A stretch of 64,000 nt of DNA from Clostridioides difficile (lineage in GTDB: Bacteria; Bacillota; Clostridia; Peptostreptococcales; Peptostreptococcaceae), in contig CP103804.1 in NCBI GenBank assembly GCA_024919175.1, positions 2,604,001 to 2,668,000 on the forward strand, read 5' to 3'. The position numbers and the translations under genes were made by a program. Of the stretch, positions 25,574 to 34,401 are shown piece after piece (position 1 is the first letter of the stretch; every line of letters starts with the position of its first letter). The notes below the pieces were generated by a model. The model was given only the letters and a program-made list of their open reading frames with translations. It was not told the DNA's origin and made no database searches.

Positions 25574-28276
25574 CTATTCATTTTCCTTAGGCAAACTAAA
25601 TTTAAAAGTTGAACCTTTATTTTTATTATTTACTACTAAAATTTCACCTTTATGAGCTTGAATTATGGATTTACAAATTGATAATCCAAGTCCAACACCT
25701 TTTCTAGAATCCTTAGCACCTTCTTCTCCAGTAAAGAATCTATCAAATATATGCTCCTTTAATTTTTTTGATATTCCAGGACCATTGTCAGACACTTCAA
25801 ACCAAACATAATCTTCTTTTTCATATACAATTATATTTATCTTACAATCTTCTTTCGAATATTTTAAGGCATTATCTATTAGATTAATTAAAACCTGTTC
25901 TATTAATTTGGCGTCCATAGGAACAAATAAGATTTGCTCTGGTATATTAATATCTATAATTGCATTTTCAATTCTTTTTTTAATATTTTGTAATGCCTCT
26001 GATATAATTTCCTCAACAAGTTCAGAACGTTTTTTGACTTCTAACTTTCCTTCATCTATCTTAGTCATGCTAAGTAAATTTTCAACAAGTCTTATTAACC
26101 ACTGAGTATCTTCATATACACCACTAAGTAATTCGTCTATTATATCCTGACCTATAGTATCCTTATTTTTTATAATTGTACTAACTGCTCCAGATATTCC
26201 TGCTAATGGTGTTCTGAGGTCATGTGAAACTGCTCTTAAAAGATTACTTCTAAGCCTCTCTCTTTCTATCTCAAGATTAGTATTTTCTTTTGCTTCTGAT
26301 AGAATTTCTCTATCAAGAGCTATTGCCATTTGAGCAGTTATTGTTTCAATTAAACTTATATCTTCTGTATCTAATTTTGAATCAACACATGATATACCAA
26401 TAACTCCCAAAGTTGAATTCATACCTATAATTGGTATATAATATCCTTTTGAACCAGGAAGTGTATCTGTATCACTACCTGCTACTGTTGAATTAGACAA
26501 AACCCAACTTGCAACAGCCTTTTCATCTTCTATATCTAAATCATTTTTATCCTTATTATCAGTATTTTTTTTATAGAACTTTGATTTCTTATCCTTCTCC
26601 ATATTCAAATAGCAAACTATATCTCTACTTAGACTAAGACATAAAAGTTCTATACCCTTATTCACTATATCATCTTTATTTGACAATCTTAAAAATCCCT
26701 TAATTATTTGATATATCATTTTTGTATTTTCTTCTCTTTTCGCAGCTGTCTCTGCCTCATGTTGTATCTTAGATGTAAGAGTACTAGTTATTATACCTAC
26801 TATTGAGAAAACAACTAATGTTACTATATAGTTTGAATCAGCTATTGACAGTGTATATAAAGGTGCTGTAAAAAAATAATTTAACAGTACTATATTAAAT
26901 ACAGAACTTATTATCCCTGTACTATATCCTTTGGTCCACATAGAAACTAAAACTACACCTAACATATATATTAATAATATATTTTCTCTTATAAATCCCA
27001 TACTTTGTACTATATATGCCAAAGTACTTATCACTAAAGTAATAATTATAAGTTTTATAAAATCAGTTTTACTAATTTTAAATTTTGATTTTATTGATGA
27101 TTTATCCTTTTTAGGTCTATATTTAACTTCTGAAGCAAATTTATAAGGAATTATATGTATATCTATATAATCAACTTCATCTATTAATTTGTCAACTATA
27201 TCTTTTTTCAGTTTTTTACTCAATTTTTTAGTATTTGAATGATTTCTACCTATTACAATTTTTGTCACATTTCTTATCTTGGCAATTCTAAGTATCTGTT
27301 CTATTACATTTTCACCATGTAAAACAATTATCTCACCACCTAGCTTCTTGGCTAGTTTTAAATTATTTTGTAATTGTTTTTGCTCCTCAAAAGGTAGTTT
27401 TGCTGTATTTGGAGTTTCAACATATAAAGCTATCCACTTAGCAAATGTACTATCTGCTATCCTAGACGCGGTTCTAATAACCTTTGCTGAAGATGGAGAT
27501 GGGCTTATACATGCAAGAAGTGTATCTGATGTAGGTATTACTGTTACATCACCCTTTGATAATCTGGTCATTTGAACTTCTTTATTTACTCTTTCAGCTG
27601 TTTTTCTAAGTGCAATTTCTCTAAGTGCAACTAGATTATCTTTTATAAAAAAATTATCTTTTGCTCTAATTGCCTGTTCCTTTTTATATATCTTGCCTTC
27701 ATTAAATCTTTCAAGAAGTACATCAGGTTCAACATCTATAAGCTCTAACTGCGTACTTGTATCTAAAAATTTATCTGGTATAGTTTCTTTGACCGATACA
27801 TTTGTAATTATCTCCACAATATCATTTAAACTTTCTAAATGTTGTACATTTACAGTAGTATATACATTTATACCTGCTAGTAATAATTCCTCTATATCCT
27901 GCCATCTCTTAGTATGCCTTAGCCCAGTAACATTAGAGTGAGCAAACTCATCAACTAGTATAACTTCTGGTTTTCTTGTTAATGCTGCATCTAAATCAAA
28001 CTCTTTTAATTTTATAGATTTATATTCGATTTCTTTTACAGGAAGAGTCTCTAACCCATCAAGTAATGCTAATGTTTCTGGTCTAGTATGTGGTTCAATA
28101 TATCCAACTACTACATCAACCCCTACTTTTTTTAAATTTTGTGCAGACTCCAACATAGAATAAGTTTTACCTACACCTGCTGCATATCCAAAAAATATTT
28201 TTAACTGACCTCTATTTAATTTTTTTTCTTCATTCTTTATTTTTTTTAATAGAATATCAGGATTTGGTCTGTCCAT
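25574..28276 (-). CDS. kdpD: KdpD-like sensor histidine kinase
   Basis: A 900-residue sensor kinase. The N-terminal KdpD domain (about 20-230) has a Walker A-like GYAAGVGKTYSML and VDEFAHSN. A universal-stress-protein-like domain (about 250-370) follows, then four membrane helices (DUF4118, about 405-510), a GAF domain (about 530-675), HisKA with SHDLRTPLAGI and a HATPase with NLIDNALKYS, DNGPGI and GVGLGLSI. All catalytic boxes are intact. KdpD reads potassium limitation and turgor, and in Firmicutes also responds to c-di-AMP through its stress domain. Start ATG 28276 has AAGGAGG at 7 nt; the TTG just upstream is not needed. Confidence 0.9.
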   Translation of the reverse strand: MDRPNPDILLKKIKNEEKKLNRGQLKIFFGYAAGVGKTYSMLESAQNLKKVGVDVVVGYIEPHTRPETLALLDGLETLPVKEIEYKSIKLKEFDLDAALTRKPEVILVDEFAHSNVTGLRHTKRWQDIEELLLAGINVYTTVNVQHLESLNDIVEIITNVSVKETIPDKFLDTSTQLELIDVEPDVLLERFNEGKIYKKEQAIRAKDNFFIKDNLVALREIALRKTAERVNKEVQMTRLSKGDVTVIPTSDTLLACISPSPSSAKVIRTASRIADSTFAKWIALYVETPNTAKLPFEEQKQLQNNLKLAKKLGGEIIVLHGENVIEQILRIAKIRNVTKIVIGRNHSNTKKLSKKLKKDIVDKLIDEVDYIDIHIIPYKFASEVKYRPKKDKSSIKSKFKISKTDFIKLIIITLVISTLAYIVQSMGFIRENILLIYMLGVVLVSMWTKGYSTGIISSVFNIVLLNYFFTAPLYTLSIADSNYIVTLVVFSIVGIITSTLTSKIQHEAETAAKREENTKMIYQIIKGFLRLSNKDDIVNKGIELLCLSLSRDIVCYLNMEKDKKSKFYKKNTDNKDKNDLDIEDEKAVASWVLSNSTVAGSDTDTLPGSKGYYIPIIGMNSTLGVIGISCVDSKLDTEDISLIETITAQMAIALDREILSEAKENTNLEIERERLRSNLLRAVSHDLRTPLAGISGAVSTIIKNKDTIGQDIIDELLSGVYEDTQWLIRLVENLLSMTKIDEGKLEVKKRSELVEEIISEALQNIKKRIENAIIDINIPEQILFVPMDAKLIEQVLINLIDNALKYSKEDCKINIIVYEKEDYVWFEVSDNGPGISKKLKEHIFDRFFTGEEGAKDSRKGVGLGLSICKSIIQAHKGEILVVNNKNKGSTFKFSLPKENE

Positions 28277-28400
28277 CAAACAACCTCCTTGTACAGTTCA
28301 TTACTATTATAATATCAATTCTAGTATAAAAATGTAGTTAAGATGTATTTTTAATGATTAAGATTATGTAAAGATACAAGTATATAGTTTAATTATAAAA

Positions 28401-28432
28401 TAAAAATGCCTATTATTTAGGCATTTTTATTT
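28401..28432 (-). terminator. Intrinsic terminator between ftsH and kdpD
   Basis: Stem AAAAATGCCTA / TAGGCATTTTT (28402-28430) with A and T runs on both flanks, placed behind the leftward ftsH gene and before the kdpD promoter region. Confidence 0.8.
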
Positions 28433-28574
28433 TTTATAAATTCATTTTTTTCAATTCTCTTATTTTGATTTATATAGATATTTATTTATATTTTATTGAA
28501 AATACATTAACAGTTTTAAATATGCAAATACATCTCTAAATAAAACTATTGCTACAATCTTTATTTCAGCATGT

Positions 28575-30392
28575 TTACTTTAAATTCAATATTTCCATGA
28601 ACTCATCACCTGTAATTGTCTCTTTTTCCAATAAATATTCAGCAAGTTCATGTAGCTTATCAATATTATTCTCTAAAATCTCAATTGCATTTTTATGACA
28701 AGTCTTTACTATTCTAAATACTTCTTCATCAATTTTAGCTGCAGTGTCTGAAGAACAAGCAAGAGAAGAGTCTCCTCCTAGGTACTGATTACTTACTGTT
28801 TCAAGAGCAACCATATCAAATTCCTCACTCATACCAAGACGAGTAACCATAGCTCTTGCAATCTTAGTAGCTTGTTCTATATCATTTGATGCACCTGATG
28901 TACAAGTATTAAAAATAACTTCTTCAGCAGCACGACCTCCTGTGAAAGTAGTTATTTTATCAATTGCTTCTTCTTTTGACATAAGTACACTTTCGTCTTC
29001 TGCAACTTGCATAGTATAACCCAGTGCACCTGAAGTTCTAGGTATTATTGTAATTTTATGGACAGGTGCAGAATGTTTCTGCATTGCAGCGACGAGTGCA
29101 TGACCTATTTCATGGTAAGCTATAATTTTCTTTTCCTTATCCGAAATTACAGCTCCTTTACGTTGATACCCTGCAATTACAGTTTCAACAGATTCCTCAA
29201 AATCTTGTTGCTCTACTACATCTCTACCAGATTTAACTGCTAAAAGTGCTGCTTCATTTACAATATTTGCAAGTTCTGCTCCAGATGCACCTGATGTAGA
29301 CCTAGCGATTGCATTATAATCTATATTTGAATCCACATTTACATTTTTAGCATGCACCTTTAATATAGCTTCACGTCCTCCAAGGTCTGGAAGTTCAACT
29401 GGTATACGTCTATCAAATCTTCCTGGACGAAGTAATGCTTTATCAAGACTATCAGGTCTATTTGTTGCAGCCAATATTACTACACCTATTCCACCATCAA
29501 ATCCATCCATCTCACTTAATAACTGATTTAAAGTTTGTTCACGCTCATCATTTCCGCCTAATCCACTTCCATTATCGCGCTTTTTACCTATAGTATCAAT
29601 TTCATCTATAAACACTATACATGGAGCTTTTTCTTTAGCTTGTTTAAATAAATCACGTATTCTAGATGCTCCCATACCTACAAACATCTCAACAAATTCA
29701 GAACCAGATATTGAGAAAAATGGTACATCTGCTTCGCCTGCCACAGCTTTTGCAAGTAATGTTTTTCCTGTTCCTGGAGGTCCTACTAAAAGTGCACCTT
29801 TTGGCATTTGTGCTCCTATTTTTTTATATTTTTCTGGATTGTGTAAGAAATCTACTATCTCACTTAGAGCTTCTTTTGCCTCATCTTGACCAGCTACATC
29901 ATTAAATCTTTTTCCACTTTGGGCAGATACATACATTTTGGCATTGCTCTTTCCAAATTGCATACTATTACCACCCATTCGTTTTTGCATTGATTTCATC
30001 ATTAAGTTACCAAATAGCATAAGAATACCTATAGGTACTATCCATGTAAGTAAAATACTTAAAAGAGGTGAATTTTCCTTAGGAATAATCTTAGTAAATT
30101 CTACTTTTGCATCTTTTAATCTATCAACTAGTTCTGGGTCATCCATTCTACCAGTTATGTATATATTTTTGTCCTTACTACTAGATGGGCTTATTGCAAT
30201 TTTATTACTCTCTATCTCAACAGATTTAACCTTTCCTGTATCTAACATTGTAAGAAATTTTCCATAATCAATCTCAACCATTTTTTTATCCATTAGACTT
30301 GGGAATATTAAAGCATTTAAAAACATTACTACTATTATTATTATTGTATAATAATAGAGTATTGACCTCTTTTGTGGTTTGTGTTCATCCAT
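28575..30392 (-). CDS. ftsH: ATP-dependent zinc metalloprotease FtsH
   Basis: A 605-residue membrane-anchored AAA+ protease. Two membrane helices (about 11-30 and 105-125) enclose the extracytoplasmic FtsH_ext domain. The AAA domain has Walker A GPPGTGKT (about 203-210), Walker B CIVFIDEIDTIG and the second region of homology LDKALLRPGRFDRR. The zinc protease has HEIGH (about 427-431) and the distal Asp region. The pore motif reads FVGMGASR. It degrades misfolded membrane proteins. A MarR regulator gene lies 30 bp upstream in the same direction, so the two form an operon. It may not be the only ftsH of the genome. Confidence 0.93.
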   Translation of the reverse strand: MDEHKPQKRSILYYYTIIIIVVMFLNALIFPSLMDKKMVEIDYGKFLTMLDTGKVKSVEIESNKIAISPSSSKDKNIYITGRMDDPELVDRLKDAKVEFTKIIPKENSPLLSILLTWIVPIGILMLFGNLMMKSMQKRMGGNSMQFGKSNAKMYVSAQSGKRFNDVAGQDEAKEALSEIVDFLHNPEKYKKIGAQMPKGALLVGPPGTGKTLLAKAVAGEADVPFFSISGSEFVEMFVGMGASRIRDLFKQAKEKAPCIVFIDEIDTIGKKRDNGSGLGGNDEREQTLNQLLSEMDGFDGGIGVVILAATNRPDSLDKALLRPGRFDRRIPVELPDLGGREAILKVHAKNVNVDSNIDYNAIARSTSGASGAELANIVNEAALLAVKSGRDVVEQQDFEESVETVIAGYQRKGAVISDKEKKIIAYHEIGHALVAAMQKHSAPVHKITIIPRTSGALGYTMQVAEDESVLMSKEEAIDKITTFTGGRAAEEVIFNTCTSGASNDIEQATKIARAMVTRLGMSEEFDMVALETVSNQYLGGDSSLACSSDTAAKIDEEVFRIVKTCHKNAIEILENNIDKLHELAEYLLEKETITGDEFMEILNLK

Positions 30393-30422
30393 AATTTTGT
30401 TCTCCTTTAAATTAATTTTATG

Positions 30423-30866
30423 TTATTTGCAATCAATATGAGTTAAAAGCTTATTTAATTTTTTTAAGCCTTCTATTATATCTTCCATATCTTGCAATTT
30501 TTCACTAGTCATATTTTCAAAATAGTCATCAAAGATACTACTTGAAATGTTTTCTTGTATATCCAGTGATTTTTCTGTAACTTTAACTTTTACAATTCGT
30601 TGGTCTTCTTTATCTCTTATACGATTTAAAAATCCATTTTTTTCGAGTCTTTGGCATATTACTGACACATTACTATTTGTCATATTCAAATTTTTACCTA
30701 AATCACTTATTTTTTTCTCTCCATGTTCACATAGTTCTGATAAAATCAAAGCTTGTACTGCTGTAATTCCAAGTGGTTGATAGAACTGACTCAATGAAGT
30801 TGTAAATTTAATATTTATATCTCTCGTTAATTCTAGCAGTGCTTTTTTAAAACTTATTTCATCCAT
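30423..30866 (-). CDS. MarR family transcriptional regulator
   Basis: A 147-residue winged-helix protein of normal MarR size. The DNA-binding part is visible as LGITAVQALILSELCEHGEKKISDLGKNLNMTNSN, then RLEKNGFLNRIRDKEDQRIVKVKVTEKSL (wing, with the conserved DxR). N- and C-terminal helices form the dimer arm. It is followed by ftsH after 30 bp. A palindrome over its own promoter (30955-30976) predicts autorepression and hence control of ftsH. The ligand is unknown. Confidence 0.88.
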   Translation of the reverse strand: MDEISFKKALLELTRDINIKFTTSLSQFYQPLGITAVQALILSELCEHGEKKISDLGKNLNMTNSNVSVICQRLEKNGFLNRIRDKEDQRIVKVKVTEKSLDIQENISSSIFDDYFENMTSEKLQDMEDIIEGLKKLNKLLTHIDCK

Positions 30867-30954
30867 ATAAATTCTCCCTGTAAAAATACTTTATTTTACT
30901 AATATTTTTAACTTTAAATTCAAAAATATTTAATAAATAATACTTAACACAATA

Positions 30955-30990
30955 AATATTTAATGTATTAAATATTATAGTATTAAGTAT
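30955..30990 (-). promoter_or_regulatory. Promoter and palindromic operator of the marR-ftsH operon
   Basis: A 22-bp palindrome AATATTTAAT-GT-ATTAAATATT (30955-30976) overlaps the promoter on the minus strand: TTGACA at 30990-30985 and TAATAT or TATAAT about 15-17 nt downstream, inside the palindrome edge. Size and AT-rich symmetry suit a MarR dimer; binding by the adjacent regulator is inference. Confidence 0.6.
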
Positions 30991-31164
30991 TTATTGTCAA
31001 TTACAATATTGTAACTTCAGTTATAAATAGTTTATTTTATCTTATTGAAGTTTTTGCATAAGATATTTTTAATAAAAAATCGATGTATTTATTTTACACC
31101 GATTTCTCTCATTTTAATCTTATTTAAAAATTAAAATCTAAAGTTATTTACTATTACAATAAAT

Positions 31165-31797
31165 TTAATCTTCTGTTAACATATTATATACAAAATCAAA
31201 ACTTCCTTTATTTGCACCCAAAGTCGTTTCCATAATGCAAACAAATGCCTTTGCTCTTTGTAGTATTTCGTCATTATTCCAATCAAACATACCTTTATCA
31301 AATATACATTCAGAAGAAACAAGCAAAAACTCAATTGTCTCTTTTGGATATTTTGTATTAAATACCCCTTCTCTTATACCTTGTTCTACTACCTCTGTTA
31401 AAATAGGTGTAAAATTTAAAATAGTTTTTACTATTGTCTTTTGATGCATCTCAGCATTGTTTGGTTGGTGAAATTGGTTAATCACTTTTTCTTTACTTCC
31501 TCCAACTTTAGGTCTTTGAGATATTAATATTTGAAAGAATTTTTCAATAACTGGGATATCTGGATTTGAAGCAATTTCTTTTAACATATTTATATCATTA
31601 TCTATAATTCTATTTATAATTGCATCCATTACCTCTTCTTTAGATTTAAAGTAGTAATAAAATGTTCCTTTTGCAATTCCAATCTCATTTAAAATATCAT
31701 TTATAGTAGTTTTTGTGTATCCTTTAGTACAAAAAAGCATCTCAGCTGTATCGAGGATTTCACTTTTACGTTCTTCAGGGTCTTTTATAATTCTCAT
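31165..31797 (-). CDS. TetR family transcriptional regulator
   Basis: A 210-residue repressor. The N-terminal helix-turn-helix (about 8-55) reads RKSEILDTAEMLFCTKGYTKTTINDILNEIGIAKGTFYYYF, the family signature. The rest is an all-helical ligand and dimer domain without close recognisable type. It is monocistronic. A partly symmetric site, GACCATCAGTCGGT at 31818-31831, lies 20-35 bp before the start, as expected for an autoregulatory TetR operator. No efflux pump or other typical target is adjacent; the next gene leftward is marR and the one behind is metA, which has its own terminator. Confidence 0.88.
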   Translation of the reverse strand: MRIIKDPEERKSEILDTAEMLFCTKGYTKTTINDILNEIGIAKGTFYYYFKSKEEVMDAIINRIIDNDINMLKEIASNPDIPVIEKFFQILISQRPKVGGSKEKVINQFHQPNNAEMHQKTIVKTILNFTPILTEVVEQGIREGVFNTKYPKETIEFLLVSSECIFDKGMFDWNNDEILQRAKAFVCIMETTLGANKGSFDFVYNMLTED

Positions 31798-31817
31798 ATA
31801 TACTCTCCTTTCAATAG

Positions 31818-31831
31818 ACCATCAGTCGGTT
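31818..31831 (-). promoter_or_regulatory. Possible TetR operator
   Basis: GACCATCAGTCGGT on the plus strand; on the minus strand ACCGACTGATGGTC. It has imperfect dyad symmetry (ACC...GGT) and lies directly upstream of the tetR ribosome site. Confidence 0.4.
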
Positions 31832-31882
31832 TAGTTTTATTATATATAACTACTTTTATAATGTCAATTTTATAAAATAAAA

Positions 31883-31923
31883 ATAAGGTATAAAGAAGTA
31901 AGATAATTACTTTTATACCTTAT
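31883..31923 (-). terminator. Intrinsic terminator of the metY-metA operon
   Basis: Stem ATAAGGTATAAA / TTTATACCTTAT extended by AGTAA / TTACT inside, followed on the minus strand by T-rich sequence, about 30 bp past the metA stop. Confidence 0.8.
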
Positions 31924-31950
31924 AGATTTTCATATTTTTTTAATTGCATT

Positions 31951-32841
31951 TTATATTATTAGATAGTTTTTTATCCAATTTCTAAACAAAAGTTCTGAAT
32001 GCTTTTTCCATTTAACAGTTGGTTCTTTTGAAGGGTCATCATTTATATAGTAATTTTGAGGTATTGAGATTTTGTCACCTCTATCTACATCTCTTTTATA
32101 TTCTCTATCTAGAGTATATTTATCATACTCACTGTGACCCATTACAAATACATCTCTTGAATTTGTAATTATATAAGGACCAGCTTCTTTAGAATGACTT
32201 ACAATGCTCAATTCACTATTATTTTTCAAAGTTTCAATATTTACAGTAGTGTGTCTTGAATGTGGAGCAAAAAACTCTTTTTCAAATCCATCTACTATCT
32301 TACTATTTTTATCTACTTCATGCTTAAATACTCCAAAACATTTTTGACTTAATGGAAGTTTTTTTACATTGTAGTATTTGTAAAGACCTGCTTGAGCTGC
32401 CCAACATATATATAATGTAGATTTAGTCTTTCTTTTAGAATAATCCATAATATCTTTTAGTTCATCCCAATAATCAACCTCTTCAAACTCCATTTGTTCA
32501 ACTGGAGCGCCTGTTATTATAAAACCATCAAAAGATTCTTTTTTTGCCTCATCAAATGTTTTATAAAAATTCTTAACATATTCATTACAACTTCTTTTAC
32601 TCTCTCTTGTTGAGATTTTAATAAATTCTATAGATACATTAAAACCTGTTTTGTCTATTCTTCTAAGTAAATCTAACTCTGTATCTATTTTTATTGGCAT
32701 TAGATTTAATATAGCTATTTTAGTATCTATATCTTCTTTGTATTCTAAATTTTTATTAAAGTCTTCTTTATAAATTACATCTATTCCTTCATCTAATAAT
32801 TTATTAATAACAGGTAGTCCCTTTGGTAGTATTAAAGCCAT
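31951..32841 (-). CDS. metA: Homoserine O-acyltransferase (MetA)
   Basis: Acylates homoserine, the first committed step of methionine synthesis. The 296-residue protein has the glutamine-amidotransferase-like fold of MetA. The catalytic Cys is Cys146 in STLYICWAAQAG, and the His and Glu lie in GHSEYDKYTLDREYKRD. NLMPIKIDTELDLLRR and ITGAPVEQMEFEEVDYW are also family blocks. In Firmicutes MetA proteins of this type commonly use acetyl-CoA, and the adjacent O-acetylhomoserine sulfhydrylase supports that. It follows metY by about 30 bp and is under the same SAM riboswitch. Confidence 0.92.
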   Translation of the reverse strand: MALILPKGLPVINKLLDEGIDVIYKEDFNKNLEYKEDIDTKIAILNLMPIKIDTELDLLRRIDKTGFNVSIEFIKISTRESKRSCNEYVKNFYKTFDEAKKESFDGFIITGAPVEQMEFEEVDYWDELKDIMDYSKRKTKSTLYICWAAQAGLYKYYNVKKLPLSQKCFGVFKHEVDKNSKIVDGFEKEFFAPHSRHTTVNIETLKNNSELSIVSHSKEAGPYIITNSRDVFVMGHSEYDKYTLDREYKRDVDRGDKISIPQNYYINDDPSKEPTVKWKKHSELLFRNWIKNYLII

Positions 32842-32870
32842 ATCTTCTCACTTCTCTTTCTCTTATACTA

Positions 32871-34136
32871 TTAGAAATTTAAAGCTTGATCTAAATCAGC
32901 TATTAAATCCTCTACATTTTCTATTCCAACAGATAATCTTATTAGTGAAGGTAATACTCCAGATGCAATTAATTGTTCTTCTGTTAATTGTCTATGAGTA
33001 GTTGAAGCTGGATGTATGACACAAGTTCTTACATCTGACACATGAGTTACTAATGCTGCTATTTGTAGTTTTTCCACAAATTTTTTAGCATTTTCAAGTC
33101 CCCCTTTTACTCCAAATGATAAAACCCCACTACATCCTTTTGATAGATATTTCTTGGCATTTTCATAATACTTATTATTTTCAAGTCCTGGATAGTTAAT
33201 CCAATCTACATTTTTATGTTTTTCTAAAAACTTAGCTATCTTAAGTGCGTTTTCACTATGTCTCTCCATTCTAAGATGTAGTGTTTCAATATTTAGATTA
33301 GTAAGATATGCATTAAATGGACTCAAACAATTTCCATAGTCTCTAAGTAATTGAACTCTTGTCTTAGTAGCATATGCAGCATTGCCAAACTTTTCAGTAT
33401 AACTTATTCCATGATATGTTGGGTCTGGCTCAACTAATTCTGGAAATTTTCCATTATCCCAGTTAAAATTTCCACCATCTACTATAATCCCACCAACACT
33501 TGAAGCATGGCCATCTAAGTATTTTGTAGTAGAATGAGTGACTATGTTTGCTCCATATTTTAGTGGATTACAAAGTACTGGTGATGCCAATGAGTTATCA
33601 ACTATAAATGGAACATTAATTCTTTTAGCTACATTTGCTATTTTTTCAAAATCTATAACTTCAAGAGTTGGATTTGCAAGTGTTTCTGCAAATACAACTT
33701 TAGTATTTTCATTTGCAAGTTCCACTATTTTATCCTCACTTGCATCTAAATCAAATGATATTAAATCTATTCCAAATTTTTTAAGACTAGGTCCTAATAA
33801 ATTAAATGTTCCTCCATATACTTTTGAAGAACAAAGTATACTATCCCCAGATTTACATATATTTAAAACTGCCAACATATTTGCAGATTGACCTGATGAT
33901 ACAGCAACAGATGATACTCCTCCCTCTAACAAACTTATCTTTTCTTCAAAAGCTTGAACAGTAGGATTACTTATTCTGGAATACATATGACCATCAGCTT
34001 TTAAATCAAATAAGTCAGCAAGTTGGTCTATACTACTATATTTAAAAGTTGTACTTTGATATAAAGGCAAAACTCTTGGTTCTCCATTTCCTGGTTTATA
34101 ATTTCCTTGCACACATATTGTTTCTTTGTTATACAT
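32871..34136 (-). CDS. metY: O-acetylhomoserine sulfhydrylase (MetY)
   Basis: A 421-residue PLP enzyme of the Cys/Met metabolism family; it makes homocysteine from O-acetylhomoserine and sulfide. Family blocks are LPLYQSTTFKYSS, MYSRISNPTVQAFEEKI, SSGQSANMLAVL, FVDNSLASPVLCNPLKYGA and the PLP-lysine motif THSTTKYLDGHASSVGG. The length, including the extra insertions around residues 215-245, is that of sulfhydrylases rather than cystathionine synthases. ATG at 34136 follows AGGGGGA. It is the first gene behind the SAM-I riboswitch, with metA next. Confidence 0.93.
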   Translation of the reverse strand: MYNKETICVQGNYKPGNGEPRVLPLYQSTTFKYSSIDQLADLFDLKADGHMYSRISNPTVQAFEEKISLLEGGVSSVAVSSGQSANMLAVLNICKSGDSILCSSKVYGGTFNLLGPSLKKFGIDLISFDLDASEDKIVELANENTKVVFAETLANPTLEVIDFEKIANVAKRINVPFIVDNSLASPVLCNPLKYGANIVTHSTTKYLDGHASSVGGIIVDGGNFNWDNGKFPELVEPDPTYHGISYTEKFGNAAYATKTRVQLLRDYGNCLSPFNAYLTNLNIETLHLRMERHSENALKIAKFLEKHKNVDWINYPGLENNKYYENAKKYLSKGCSGVLSFGVKGGLENAKKFVEKLQIAALVTHVSDVRTCVIHPASTTHRQLTEEQLIASGVLPSLIRLSVGIENVEDLIADLDQALNF

Positions 34137-34194
34137 TTTTGTATCCCCCTTAGATTTTAATTGAGAAAATTAAACTATTTACCAGATGAGATTT

Positions 34195-34229
34195 AAAATA
34201 AATAAAGCCTGAGTATATAACTCAGGCTC
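34195..34229 (-). terminator. Riboswitch-controlled terminator
   Basis: Stem AGCCTGAGT / ACTCAGGCT (34206-34228) with a T-rich tail on the minus strand, about 60 bp before metY. It is the expression platform of the adjacent SAM-I riboswitch. Confidence 0.88.
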
Positions 34230-34245
34230 TGTATAAGCTTAATTA

Positions 34246-34347
34246 TACTCATCTCTCAGCTTTCGCCGCAGGATTTAGCACCAATGTATATAAATATACT
34301 GGTTGCTGGGTTTCATAGGGCCAGTCCCTCCACCTCTCTGGATAAGA
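34246..34347 (-). ncRNA. SAM-I (S-box) riboswitch aptamer
   Basis: On the minus strand the aptamer reads CTTATCCAGAGAGGTGGAGG, GACTGGCCCTATGAAACCC, GCAACC, GGTGCTAAATCCTGC and GAGAGATGAG. These are the conserved S-box blocks in order: P1 5' strand, kink-turn, the ATGAA pseudoknot region, the GGTGC-TAA-TCC arm, and P1 closing GATGAG pairing with CTTATC. A terminator follows, then metY-metA. High SAM should stabilise the aptamer and stop transcription. Confidence 0.95.
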
Positions 34348-34401
34348 TTTATTTAATTTTTCTATGTTTTATATCTTATATTTTTTTCCTAATTTTGTCA
34401 A

